Assembly (NCBI GenBank): GCA_009663005.1
Contig: VIGQ01000837.1
Location: forward strand, 1-37,500
Source: Actinidia chinensis
Lineage: Eukaryota > Streptophyta > Magnoliopsida > Ericales > Actinidiaceae
Direction of reading: 5' to 3'
DNA: 37,500 bases
The stretch's first letter is position 1. Each line of letters begins with the position of its first letter. This document shows positions 20,730-32,049 of this stretch, piece after piece. Under the pieces are notes generated by a model. That model searched no databases. It saw nothing but the letters and a program-made list of their open reading frames with translations, and was not told the origin of the DNA. The position numbers and the translations under genes were made by a program.

Positions 20730-21552
20730 GAAATGTGCCACGCAAAGTACCACTTGACATTATTGCCCTCAGATTCATTACAACACCTTGACCGGTCAGT
20801 CAAGGTTCCTTGTCAATTCCTCGTCGCTCTCTCCTCTCTTTCCACCGTTCTCCATCTTCTACATATCTAACTTCTCTCTCCTATTAAAGAGAAATCTATC
20901 CACAAAATTTGACCCAATCCTTTTTCTCTCAGTCTACTGATTTTACACATACTCTTGTAGAAGCGTCGTGACTGGCGAAACTCTTCTCTTCCCTTTTCCC
21001 TTCTTTCTTTAAATTTTTATTCAACTCTGTTTCTCTACGAGCTATGCCTTATTCATCATGGCATATATCACGAGATGTATCTACATATATAGGGCGGACC
21101 GAGATCGGATTCTGTAAATCATGTAAAATTATAGAATAGCGAGGGATTGTATACGATTACCGAAGTCCCCCCACGGCTGTTGATTGGTTCAGTTTTGTTG
21201 TTGGTGTCGTATATAGCAGTTTTTATTTTAATAGATATCTTTCTCTTGTGTCATATCCGTTCTAATTTAATTATTTCGATTTACTTCATTACAGTAAATC
21301 TACTAAACTAGATAATAACCTTTGAGATAAACGTAAGAATGAGTTCTTGCTAGATGTCCGCGCTTGATAAGCAATATTAGGGGGAAAAATGGGAGCGAAA
21401 TCGTAAGATAAAAGGTGATATAGGAAGGAAACGAGAGCGAGAGAGAGAGTTTGTCATAAGGAAAAAGCTGATTGGACAAGAAAGAGACTAGAGAAAATTA
21501 CCAAAGTAAGGCAGTTGGAAAATAAGTGCAAGGTGCGTGGCACATACTGACT
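20730..21552. mobile_element. Candidate inverted-repeat element, about 0.8 kb
   Basis: AATGTGCCACGCAAAGTACCA (20731-20751) is matched in inverted orientation by TATGTGCCACGCACCTTGCA, read from the minus strand at about 21528-21547. Both arms continue with CACTT and ATT. The interior holds a CT-rich segment (about 20825-21010), a TATATATAGGG stretch and a GA-rich segment (21420-21490). No transposase ORF or clear TSD is seen. It could also be a fragment of a promoter plus 5' leader captured by an element. Confidence 0.4.
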
Positions 21553-21607
21553 TCTTCTGTGGAATTAGCACCACCTTGACTCTTTTTCTGAACTACAATG
21601 ATTTTTA

Positions 21608-21720
21608 TAGGGAAGTGTATTCTACACTTCTAAAATTATTTTTTTGCATTCTAAATTTTATAAAAATAGGAGTGTAAAAATCAATTTTTAAAGTGTAAAA
21701 ATTATTTTTTTTTTTATATT
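21608..21720. mobile_element. Small AAGTGTA palindromic element
   Basis: AAGTGTATTCTACACTT at 21614-21630 is a palindrome. ATAGGAGTGTAAAAATCA and AAGTGTAAAAATTA follow at 21667-21706. The GGAGTGTA/TGATTT sequence matches the hairpin at 5838-5880, indicating a dispersed short repeat family. Confidence 0.4.
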
Positions 21721-22038
21721 AATTGATTTTCTTTCTGATTGCTCGCCTAACACTTGTTTTGGTTTTTATTAGAGGCGAGACTAACGTTTGATGGAGTATT
21801 TGATGCATTTTGTGGCGTAGGGTGGCTCTTGGCCTCCAAAATATTTAGAAATTTCTTCTAATATGCTTTCATTTTAAAAAAATGGTAACTACTATACAAG
21901 GGATGGGATGTGTTAATAACAAAAACTTTGTATTGATAATTTAGAAAAGTTTATAATATCGTACATGTACATTTAGATATGTAAAAAAAATATACATTAA
22001 CTATCGCCTAGGAGTGATACTTAGCAAGACGTTACATG

Positions 22039-23652
22039 AGGCAAATTACACAAATCTCCCCTGTGGTTTATAAAATATACAAAGATTCTCTCCCCTAAAT
22101 TTTTTGAAATTACACTGAATTTAGTCAATTTTGTCGGCTTAACACCGAGTGCTTTGTTTTACAATTATGTCCTTTCAATAGAAAATTGACACATCCCTTT
22201 CAATGCATCACACTAGATAAAGTTTTATTTTTATTTTTTTGGTAAAAATTTATAAAGAAAAACTATAATAATCCAAAATTAAGTTGAATTTTACTTTTTA
22301 AAAAAAAAACAAAATTCTTTCTACTCTTTCAATTCCCTAATCAAGACAAATTAAAAAATAATAAAAAGATAAAAAAAAGTTTACTAAATACAAAAAAAAT
22401 ATATGAAAATTTTCATGACTTTTTTAAAATATTTTTTTAGTTCTTGTGACGTGAGAAATATAAAAAAAATAAAAAAATAATTAAAGTTTAAAAAAAAAAA
22501 GTATGCTAAGATAAAAAAAATATATTCATCAAGTAAAAATTTGTTTTTAAATTATTGCTCTTCTAGGGAGAAAAAAAAGTATGAATCTTTTATCAATCGG
22601 AGAAAAAAATCCCTAAAAACTAAAAAATCACAAATTGAATTAACTAAAAAGAACAATGCGCCTCACAAAGGCAATGAAAATTGGTCCATCATTTTTTTAT
22701 TATAATAGATTTTTTTAAGAAGAACCCAACTTTGTGTGTATCTATCTATCTATATTTCCAATTACCTATCCATAAATATTATATATACTTATATTTATTG
22801 ACTCCTATTTATTTTGGACATAATCATACCTTTCAATTGTTAGTATATATGTTATAATTCAATTATTGAGATTATTAAGACCTTACACTTTTTTTAGGTG
22901 AATATAGCACCTCGTACTTTGTATGATTATATATTTTTTTTAAAATTCTATATCATAAGCCAAAGGCCAATCAAAATTAGCGCATGATTTATTAAAATAT
23001 TTTTTTTATTCATAAGGATACCATTTTAAAAGATAAATAGATATATGCCTATTTAACTATACATGTATGTTGTGCATATTAAACTTTAGGGGAATGATTT
23101 TTACAATTTTTTTTTTACTAAAACTCTTCATTTTGTATCTTTATTATGTAACATTTTAAGTAAATACCTAAACTAACCCTCCCCACAAAAGGAATAAATA
23201 AAAGTTCAATAATATGGGGAGAGGCAATATTAATAATTGACAAAAGTGTTAAGGGTATTATTATAATATTGTATTATAAAGATAAAAGTGGAATGCATTT
23301 TGGTAAAAAAGTGAAGTGCAAAATAATCACCCAAAATTTATTAATTTCTACTAATTATGATGTTTTAAATTCTATTAATTCTATTTTATGTAATTTTTTC
23401 AGGGGAGCTCTGTGTAATTTTAGAGAGAAGCATTAAGGGAATAGAGAAAAGGGCATTATTGGCCATGAATATATATAATTGGCCAACATTAGAATACTAT
23501 GTTACTGTCTTTAAGATTGACTAACGGAAGGGAGGTATGTGTATTATGTAAGATAAAGTACGGAAGTGTAGCGTAATTTCTGAATTGCAAGGGAGGTCTC
23601 TGTTATATATACAAAATAAAAAACTATAAGGGAAGTCTGTGTAATTTTTCCT
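22039..23652. mobile_element. TIR element, about 1.6 kb, CAAATTACAC termini
   Basis: The left end GGCAAATTACACAAATCTCCC (22040-22060) is matched by the minus-strand reading of the right end, AGGAAAAATTACACAGACTTCCC (about 23630-23652). The two arms continue in parallel for about 80-90 bp with a second GAAATTACACTGAATTTAGT / GAAATTACGCTACACTTC pair. Long terminal inverted repeats of this type are common in Mutator-like elements, but hAT or others are not excluded. The interior is extremely AT-rich with no transposase. Its right half (from 22767) is also present at 34488-35310. Confidence 0.6.
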
Positions 23653-23721
23653 AAATTAATTTATACAATGGCCCTCCTATAAATTTTTAATTTTTTTTTA
23701 TCATTTATGTCCCAAGCATTT

Positions 23722-23725
23722 ATAC

Positions 23726-23764
<39 letters not shown>
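23722..23764. repeat. (AT)n microsatellite
   Basis: About 40 bp of nearly uninterrupted AT dinucleotides directly precede the LTR start TGTTGATAAA. Copy 2 of the duplication has only CACATATATCTATATG at the matching place, so the repeat grew at the insertion site or was its target. Confidence 0.8.
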
Positions 23765-23769
<5 letters not shown>

Positions 23770-25305
23770 ATAAAAAAAAAAAATAAATATATAATTGATT
23801 TTGATTATTAGACTTGTAAATCTTAAACTTGATTAAATTTATTGTGAAAAATGTATTAAGGAATTCTAAACAAATTCATATTTATTTAATCACTTGATTA
23901 ACTCAAAACAACCTTGCACAAGTTGTTTTAAAATTAAACATACATGCATACATTATAAACATCTTTAGACTTTTTGAAATAAATTATTTGACTATCTTAT
24001 ATCCTTGAAATAAATAAATTGAACACAAAATTAATTTACACTTGATCATAATGATATTCATAACTTTTTTAAAAGTCATAATCAAAGTTATTATGCAAAT
24101 GAAACTTGTAAAAGTGTCAAATTATCACTTAAACTCATTTTGGATAGTTAACGACATTAGTTTTTAAAGAATACATTGAAACTGAAACTAGTGTCACAAG
24201 TTCGTTCGACCGAAGTTGAAGTACCTCAACCAAAATAGAACTGAGCCTCAACAAATGAACTAAATGCTCATTCAAAAAACAAAGCAACAACAACCGAAGT
24301 TGAGTTCGGTCGACCGAAGTTTAAGAATCACAACGAAAAAGACTTTGCTCAAATAAGTAAAATAAGTGATCATTGAAAAAATAATGCAACAACACGATGT
24401 TTGACATTCAGTCGACCGAAATTTATCAAAATCTCTATCAAGTTAAGATTTGGTCAACCGAGGTAACTGAACATCTAAATGAGAATAGAGCGGATCACTG
24501 AAAAAACATAGCAATGTCGACCGAATGTCAACGCGGTCGAACTCGAAGTTTGACAACACGCTCAACTACAGTTGTAGACCTTAGAAATGAAAATCAACGC
24601 TCACTTGAAGAACAGAGCAACCTCGCCCAAAGTTGAAGTTCGGTTGATCAAAATTTAAAAACTTTGATCCTGCAAGTCCAACTCAAGATCCAATGGTTGA
24701 GATTCAATCAGAACGGCTAGATCAAAAGTATTTAATGCAGTAACGGCTCTTTTCAGTTTGGGTTTATAAATTCAATCCTTGAGGTTGTTGAGAAAACATT
24801 AAAATACCATAAAACTCATATACACTTTTATCACTACTTTAATCCCTTGATTATTTATTGCGAATTTGATTTGTCAAGATCAAAGAGAGCAAGATCACTT
24901 TAGAAAAAAAACTTCATTGTACTCATCTTTCGTCTAGAGTTGGTGAATTTTAGTTATTACAACAATAACTTGTTTTAAGAGGATCACTAAGAGTGATTGT
25001 AAAAATTTTCAAGAGAGGGATTCTCTTAGAGACTAGAAGTGTTCTAGTAATTGTAGATGTTGTCAAGCACCCGCAATCTTAAAGATAGTGAATATCTAGA
25101 AGAAGGTTGAAGGGTAGACGTAGGCTAATATTTGCCAAATCACTATAAATCGTTTGCACACTTTTCTCTCTTCTATTTAATTGCTTATATACTTGTTTAG
25201 ACTAGAGTGGCATAGTTTAATCTACCTTTGACATAAATTTTTAATTGGTCATTAATTCTAAAAAACCCTATTTAACACCCCTCATAATTTACTTTTTAGC
25301 TAAAA
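23765..25305 (+). mobile_element. Solo LTR, copia type, about 1.5 kb
   Basis: The sequence starts TGTTGATAAA and has a promoter-like TATAAATTCAATCC at about 24764. It then carries the run of motifs typical of copia R-U5 regions: GATTCTCTTAGAG, GTTGAAGGGTAGACGTAGGC, then AAATCACTATAAATCGTTTG, and near the end AACCCTATTTAACACCCCTC. No primer binding site, gag or pol follows. Flanking DNA on the right (ATTCCCAAATATTTCAC) is continuous with the flanking DNA on the left when compared with 35310-35400, so this is a single LTR left by recombination. The exact right end and TSD are hidden by the AT-rich target. Confidence 0.65.
24180..24660 (+). repeat. Degenerate repeats with GGTCGACCGAAGTT in the solo LTR
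   Basis: A unit of roughly 100-120 bp recurs. Each has TCA(T/C)TGAAAAAACA, a GCAAC(A)AC box (about 24274, 24375, 24498 and 24607) and then a GTTCGGTCGACCGAAGTT-type palindromic core (about 24204, 24305, 24407, 24449, 24513 and 24533). They lie upstream of the TATA box, the place where copia enhancer repeats are found. Confidence 0.7.
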
Positions 25306-25401
25306 ATATATATGATGATTCCCAAATATTTCACGCATATATAACACTGTCAATTTGATTTATTGATTTGATATAATTTGTAAAAGTTGAGTATTTTTTA
25401 T

Positions 25402-25406
25402 GTTTC
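25402..25406. other. Target-site duplication GTTTC, left
   Basis: GTTTC here and at 33886-33890 flank the large LTR element. The unoccupied duplicate has a single GTTTC followed directly by AATTTAATATAAAA (35463 onward), which confirms it as the insertion target. Confidence 0.75.
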
Positions 25407-26133
25407 TATGGGGTGGTAAGTTTTGAGAGGTGAGAGGAAGAAAATAATGATAGACACCCGCCGTGGCTCTATGACGGCGTTAGTAGCTGCAACATGAAAT
25501 AGTGAGATCGGCCGCCGGAGCTATTTCTAGAAAACAGCTATCAGATAATCAAGTTAGAAGACCGGAGAAATGTAGAGAGAGTAGAGAGAGAGAAAGATAA
25601 TATAGTTCTACCAGCCAAAGGTTGCATGCATTTTAGAGAAACAAAGGCTAGATTTATATGGTACTACTCGAGGTGTGCCTTGACGCACTAGTTTGTCTTA
25701 TCATTAGATAAGTTACGGCTCGACACGTATTCATATGCGCGACTGCTGTATCAGCGAGTAGGCGACTGATCCAGCCATGCTCCTAGGGCCTGGTTGGTAG
25801 CCTATCATCATGCTATCGACGTCTCCACCTGGGCGTGGGGGAGGTTAGAAGAAACTTTGACGTGTAAGTCACCTTCTGTCCTTCATAACATCCTTCAGGA
25901 TTGTCGCCGGTCGTTGCCCCTCGTCTAAGCTCTAGCGCGATTATTCTTTTGAGCTTGCTAAATAGTGACAACTTAGAGGTAACGATGGGCTAAGCTCAAC
26001 TGTGCTTTTCTTTAGTAGTATCTGTACTAAGGTCCGTGTGGAGGACTTCCAAGCTTGCTCCTAGCGATAGTTCGACGGAGATCTCTACCCTAGCCAAGAC
26101 TAGATTCCGTATTCGTATATTTTTCCCCTTATA
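25407..26133 (-). repeat. 3' LTR of the non-autonomous element
   Basis: Aligns throughout with 33145-33885: GAGAGGTGAGAGGAAGA, AGACACC(C/T)G, GGTAGCTGCAAC-like text, AAACAAAGGCT, TTTATATGGTAC, CTTGACGC, GTCACCGGTCGTTGCCCCTC-like text and GAAGATCTCTACCC-like text. The LTR copies differ by many substitutions and indels, so the insertion does not look recent unless sequence errors inflate the difference. Confidence 0.75.
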
Positions 26134-27189
26134 ATTGTCCCTCAAGTCGCATGAGCTGGGTCGATGCTCGTCGAGGTCATGTGAATTACACGTGTTCGTG
26201 CTTTGAGCTTTGCGCTTGGTCGGCACTCAGATGCATTCTAGTTGTCTTTCTTCTATCTAAGTTTATCATGTCACCATAATGTTTGAGGCACACATCCAAG
26301 AACGTTCGAGTACTAGTGCCGAGGTCCCCCACTTGCCCTTAGGGCTCATTTGGTATGGACGCACAATTGGGTGGTTGCCACGTGCTCGTGTCCTATAGGT
26401 TTCGAGAGGCGGTTATTGGAGCGTGATCCTACCGTCCACTTGGACACGTTCTTGCTTCCTTCTTGCCTTTTCACCTTCCTTATTAAGGTCTATTTCTCTT
26501 CCTTCTCCCAATACTGTGTATCGAACCTTCAGAGAGCGTTTTTAGAGAAAGCAAAGAGCATTCATTCGTATACTACTATCACCAAAACGCTTGTGTAACC
26601 ACGTTCTAGTTCATGGCGTCGAATTTGTGACCTTTACAATCGTTGCGTTTCCTTTTGAGGTTTAGCATTTGGTAAGTTCTTCTTCATTTCCTTTTGCGAC
26701 TGTATGTTTTTTCATGTCTGGACTCGATTCCTGGTCTGCATTTTATGATTAGAGTTTGCCCTTCTGCATCTGTGTTTCCCATGCTTAGTTTCTGTATACT
26801 GACATTGAATTTTTGCTGTTGTTGTTGAATTCTCAAGTTTCTACAACCGTTGGACTTGTTTGCCATGTTAGAGTTTTGTGCTTCCAGAAATGCGGGCACC
26901 CTTGGCCATTTTCCCTCTCAAACATATGGGTTCGGGCTGCCTTATAGGATCAGTGGCCTAAGGGTTTGGCCCCCCGGCCCTTTTATTGCTTGATGGGATC
27001 GAGCAAGTAAGAGGCCTGAATAGCGTGTCTCTCAAAAGAAGTAGCCTTATCTCGTCACAATTACCTGTATTAGCTTGTTCTAATTGTCTCTTACTTCTAT
27101 TTTCAAAATATGAGGTTGAACCAAGTTTAGCTGCTGATTCATGACAACGAAACTTTGAACAAGTTTAGAGTTTAACCAAACATTCCCGT
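26134..27189. other. Promoter-like region of the antisense unit
   Basis: The plus strand carries a G-box core CACGTG in TTGCCACGTGCTCG (about 26374-26387), CT-rich leader sequence at 26450-26510, and a candidate ATG at 26612 that is followed by a stop after five codons. A similar TTGCCACGTGTCTGAC occurs at about 32825-32840 in front of a TATAAATTC box, so the element seems to contain two related promoter-like segments. No ORF can be supported here. Confidence 0.35.
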
Positions 27190-27505
27190 GAATGTTCAAA
27201 TAGAGCATTCAGGCCAAAAAGGCTGCCAATCTGGTAATAGAGGGTCTGAGGACCGCATCCCGATTCGTATTTTGAGTTGATCCATCAAGCAGCGGCTCAG
27301 TTCCCAATCAGCTAGATGCTGAAGGAAGTGATGCACATTGCCAAATCACCTTCATGCAGGTGTCCATTTCAATTTCGCCCAAACCGTGCTCGCGGTGGGG
27401 ACACGTTGATGCGTCAGATGAAGCTCCCCTTCAGTGTGTCGAAGACCTGTTGGCACGTCTATACCATAGATACAGCCAAGAAGGAGTCAAACCCATCTTT
27501 GAAAG

Positions 27506-27604
27506 GTAATATATAAAAGTCTCAGAATTTCCTCCAACCACAAACGAATTGGTCAGACAACCACAAATAAAGACTGTTCCTCGATGTGTTTGTTTGGATT
27601 TCAG
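27506..27604 (+). other. Predicted intron, 99 bp
   Basis: It begins GTAATA and ends TTTGGATTTCAG. It is short and U-rich toward the 3' end, as in plant introns. The reading frame stops immediately after the donor, supporting an exon end there. Confidence 0.4.
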
Positions 27605-27655
27605 GGGAAAATAGGAGTTTCGGGCCTAGGACGATGGTCTCCGGTCATTCCCGAG

Positions 27656-27786
27656 GTATAACTGGGCCATTTTCCGACAATACGTGTTTTCTTTGCTGAC
27701 CACTTGTGAAGTTTCTTATGTTGATATTGGATACTTTTTTTGGTTGTGTGAAGATTTTAATAACAAATTTAAACGTCTGTAAACAG
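27656..27786 (+). other. Predicted intron, 131 bp
   Basis: It begins GTATAAC and ends CTGTAAACAG. It is more T-rich than its flanks. It would leave a 51-bp exon between this and the preceding intron. Confidence 0.4.
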
Positions 27787-28149
27787 GGTGCCCAATAAGG
27801 CCATTCAAGCCATCAACAACAAACAGGCTTCAAGGAGGTAGTCGATCTCCTATGTAGAGCCGATTATCACACGTGATTCCACATAAGGATAAAGAGCTTA
27901 GCAGGAATTTTTTCAGGTTCTCCCCTACAATCACGGGATAGCCTCCGTTTGTGTGACGACCTTCAGCTCAAAATTGTCTAGAGCCGAGCTCATGCGAATA
28001 TCCGTCGCCAGTCAAGGTGGAAGCCGAGGCGTCCCCTCAAGCTCACGAGCTACACTTTTTCAAATTCCACGATAGCGAGGAGAGGAGAAAGGAGAGGAGG
28101 TCAGTCAGCCATACTCATGCTAAATAGAAGGCGAAATGAGAGTGATTCA

Positions 28150-30494
28150 TGTAATACCCGATCCTTAATTATCTTTACTTATTAGAGAAATAAAATATTA
28201 GAAATTAAATTAATTCATTATAGAATTTTTTTGGGTTGTAATGAAAAGAGTTTAACTTTTAGAATAAGGTTAAACAGAAAACTTTAAATGGAAGGAAGTG
28301 AAGTGTAATTTTTACAAATTAATGAATGATAAGTGTCATGGATGACATCATCATGCAACATATCTTTACTTTCTAATTATTCCTTTTAGTATAACAGAAA
28401 AAAAAGATAAGAAACCGGTCGTGATGTGTGTTTGTGGTTGTGTATAGGGTAGTGCATATATATTATACATGTGTGTAGGACAATAAGAAAAAAGAGAGAA
28501 GGATTCGATGTGTGTGTTAGTGCATGTGTGCGTGCATAAGCAAAGAGCCAAACACTTTCAAAATAAAAAGGGGGTGCTTTTGGCTGCAATGATAATAGGA
28601 AAGGAACAGAGTGAGTGTAGGAGGAGTTCCAAAGGAAAGAAAGTAAAGAGAGAAGAAAGCCGATAGAGTGAGAGAAGAAGAAAATTCTGGGAAAGAAAAC
28701 AGACCAGATCTATTATTCAAGTTTTTGTAATAGGTAAAATTCAATCAATTCTCATTTTTTTAGATCCCAAATAACCCAACAAATTATGTCATTTATATAT
28801 ATTTTTTCAAAATCAAAATTGAATAGGTCACAGACTTTTATTTTACCTTACAACAGTAAATGTATTCTGATCATAATTTTTCATATGATATCCGAATACT
28901 CAATATTTAAGTTGATGTTAGAAATATATTTAAATTATCTATACCTTTTATTTAGAAATTTATTTCAAATTCAGATTCTAATATCTAAATTGACATGCAA
29001 TATAAATTTCAAAACTAAACATTTATTGAACAGAAGCTGCGAATTTTATTATAAAAATATTAACATTACATTAAAAACATTTACACGAGTTTATATATGA
29101 ATTAAATATATATGTATAGTTATCAAGTATTTAATTTTATGAATTTATGACAAATTTAAATAATCAAAACAAATTATAAACCGAGCTACTGACAGAAGAA
29201 GAAATTCTGTGCAGAAACTGAAGTCGTTAGAAGAATTTTTTCAAAAATAGTAATAGCTTATAAATTATATAAATAATTTTACTGTAGATACAGTTATATG
29301 TGTCTAATATGTGGGTAAAATTTTCAGAGTCAAATTCTAATCTAGGAAATTGATAAAAATCATATACCGACTCACTGTTTAAAAATTTAAGTGCAGGAAA
29401 ATTGAACGATTAATGGGTTCTAACTAGGTATTGAAAATTGATCAAATTTTAGTGTATTATCATAGCACGATGACTAATTAAATCTAACGATCTGGAATAT
29501 TAAATATAGGATCCTAAGTCGGGAACGTTAGCTTACTGAGAGAATACGAAAAGGGCGTTTAAAATACGCTTAGGTGGTGAGTATGTTATGTTTTTACCTC
29601 ACTTAAAAAATTTTGAATAATGATAGCATGTGTGGATGTTTAAAATTTATGTTTTATGTAAAAGCTTGCTATATTTTATTGTGCATGAAATGAAAAGAAA
29701 TAATTTGTGAATGTAGATTTTAGACGACACATGGTTCGAACGGTTGCCCCGACGCTAGGGGAAAAAGAATCTAGCGGGGGGTCGATTGTATGTAATCAAG
29801 AGATCATTGACAGATGATTTAGGATGATATCATGCCATTTATATTGATGGGTCCTCCCTAATTACTGGTGACGTTGAAGGGGGTGGTGCAAGTTGTCAAT
29901 CAATATGATTTATGATTTTGATATAATATTAAATGGTAAGTTGGTACTAAATGAGCCAATGGTTGAAATAAATGATTGACAAAAAGAAATATTTTCATGT
30001 ATGAAATGAATTTTATGTTGTATATTTTATGGGCCACATGTATGTTTAATATAACTTGACTCACACTATCCTAGTGTCTTAAGACGTAGTCGTACGTAAC
30101 AATTTCAGGTAATGAGAACGAAGTGGAACGCAATTGAGGTCGGGTGACCCGTAGCGTTGATTGTGGAAGGCCTATACTATAAACAGTATAGAATGATTGA
30201 TTTAAATATTATAGTTTTTATTTAGGTTGCTGCCAAATATTATGGATAAAAATTATGTTGCTCTATTTATTAGGAGAATGTAAGAGTAGTGTATAATTAT
30301 GTAGACACATCAGCTCTGGTTATTTGAATTATTTTCGCATGTTTTATTGTATTCAAGTAAGTAACTTGAATAATTAGAAAAATCCATAAACTGCATTAAG
30401 AAGTAGGCTTTAGTGAGAGGAATCTCATGGCCGGGTAACGATAGCACTAAAATAAGGTGGACCACCAGGTTATAAATGTGGGTTGGGTCGTGCA
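28150..30494 (+). mobile_element. Nested solo LTR, Tekay/Del-like chromovirus type, about 2.35 kb
   Basis: It starts TGTAATACCCGATCC and ends GGTTATAAATGTGGGTTGGG followed by TCGTGCA. Just before the end it has CATGGCCGGGTAACGATAG and AAATAAGGTGGACCACC, sequences characteristic of Del/Tekay LTRs as I recall them. GTCTTAAGACGTAGTCGTAC and a CAGGTAATG-type stretch at 30077-30117 fit too. Flanks are ATTCA (28145-28149) and ATTCC (30495-30499), a 5-bp duplication with one mismatch. Nothing internal remains, so it is a solo LTR. It splits the antisense unit between GAAATGAGAGTG and CCCATGGTTGAGCC. The frames 28366-28744 and 28786-29100 are inside it and come from GT-rich and AT-rich sequence. Confidence 0.6.
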
Positions 30495-31110
30495 ATTCCC
30501 ATGGTTGAGCCCGAAGTTCCTGGCACTGCCGATCTCTATTTCGAGATCAGACAACGAACTTGTGGGAAGATTGCGAGGATAGTCCATTCTTTCAAGGGAA
30601 GCCTTACGATTCTGACGCGAGCTTGGAAGAGAATAACAGGTGAGGGTCAGGACCTTGGGCCAAAAGAAGACAGCACTTAGCTACCGGACCCCTCCCATAT
30701 GTAATATCTGCCCATCAGCCAAGTGAGACCCTACCAACCATTGATACAATCTTGGCACTGTGATGTTGCGGCGGGCATGGGGGTTGGACTGATCTCACTA
30801 GGAGGCCCCGCTCTTAGCAACGTAAGGGGAAGGAGCTCACAAGCGGCCCATCAAAAGCCAAGAAGAAGGCAAGAGAAATGAGCTCACCTTCCTTCCCTCT
30901 TCGAGTGCGGAATGCGGAGTGTTGGGAAACCCGAGTTCTCAATTATGAGCTTCAGCAAATCGTATGGTGTGGCTTACAATACCACGATCATGCATACCAG
31001 CTTAGCCATGCGCAAGCAGCCATGCTACCAAAGGATGGTGTTGACCTCACACAAGAGGAAGCTCAAAGGAAATAGGGGTCTACTTAGTGATGCTTTGCCA
31101 ACAAGTCCAG

Positions 31111-31193
31111 GTAAGTGTCTGGAACTCAAGTACTTCTTAAGTTACTCTTTCAACTTTTTAGTACTTTTAACATTTTTCTATATGTATTTACAG
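31111..31193 (+). other. Predicted intron, 83 bp
   Basis: The donor CCAG/GTAAGTG is a near-perfect plant consensus and the acceptor TATATGTATTTACAG follows a T-rich stretch. Joining the exons keeps SDALPTSP reading into ESPKSKCHRQESKMKED. Confidence 0.55.
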
Positions 31194-32049
31194 AGTCTCC
31201 AAAGAGCAAATGCCATCGCCAGGAGAGCAAAATGAAAGAGGATCCTCCAAGATCAAAAGGTCCAAGAAGAAGATAAGATTATCTGGAAGAAACCGGCCAA
31301 GCTTGACTTTAAGGCTGTTGACAAGGCCAAATTGGAGCTCCCTGCTATCGAGCGGGAGAGATGTAGATCATGCTGCCATTGTAGAAGCTCGGGGGATGAA
31401 TGAAGTGTACCATCTAGGGGTTATAGCTGGACAAGGCTCAATGGATAACTAGAAGAGGCTTGAGAAGCGTTGCGTGCAGTCTAGTCTTCGAACGGTATCT
31501 GGGTATACAATGGGGAATCGACTGAGTTGGCGACAATATGACAAGCAGCTGTCCAATCTTCGCCACAACATCTTCTAAGAGGGTTTGGCTTGCTGTCTTG
31601 AAGAAGTCGGCATTCCCACTAAGCATCCTACTGGGAATGCGTTTTACTCATAGTCCAGCCAATGGACCCCACCTCCAAGCCTATCTACCCCTTGTGCTGC
31701 CTCATATTCAATGAAAGATGATGGATGATTGAGGTGGTAGATCGAGAGTACCCAGAGAAAGTCCCTGAGGGGGATCGTTTAAGGTTGGCCAACAGCGGTA
31801 GCAGGGTAGTAAGTGGTGAACATAACCGCGACATAGGACAGAATAGTAGCATCAAACGAGGAGCAACTGTGATGAGACCTCTCCGAACTCCTGTCCCTAA
31901 TTTATAATAATTTGTCTTGTACTAAACAATCTTTCGGATGCTTTGTAATGAATGGATTTTCTTTCTATAGCTCGTTTGCATGAGATTTGCATGATTCAAT
32001 TCATTTTTTGTTCATTGACTAAGTGCACTTAGGCAATCTTCGAGGAACA

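Larger units (their letters stand above)
27190..31907 (+). pseudogene. Candidate intron-containing gene antisense to the LTR element, function unknown
   Basis: Short plus-strand frames are joined by good splice signals. The frame 27276-27506 (about 77 codons, including NQLDAEGSDAHCQ and APLQCVEDLLARLYHRY) ends at AAAG with donor GTAATA, and the acceptor is at 27601-27604. A second donor GTATAAC at 27656 pairs with AAACAG at 27786. After the nested solo LTR, VEPEVPGTADLYFEI and RIVHSFKGSLTILTRAWKRI run to a donor GTGAGG at 30640. Further on, the frame 30878-31075 has VLNYELQQIVWCGLQYHDHA. Donor GTAAGTG at 31111 pairs with TTTACAG at 31193. The last frame ends at 31905-31907 with LRTPVPNL, followed by an AT-rich tail resembling a 3' UTR. 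Indels break the frame repeatedly. I recognise no domain. It could be a captured host gene or an element-specific antisense gene. Confidence 0.4.

Noticed and set aside
28366..28744. Overlapping minus-strand frames of 61-75 codons
   Set aside because: They derive from GT-rich and purine-rich sequence inside the Tekay-like solo LTR and are Cys/Thr/His low complexity.
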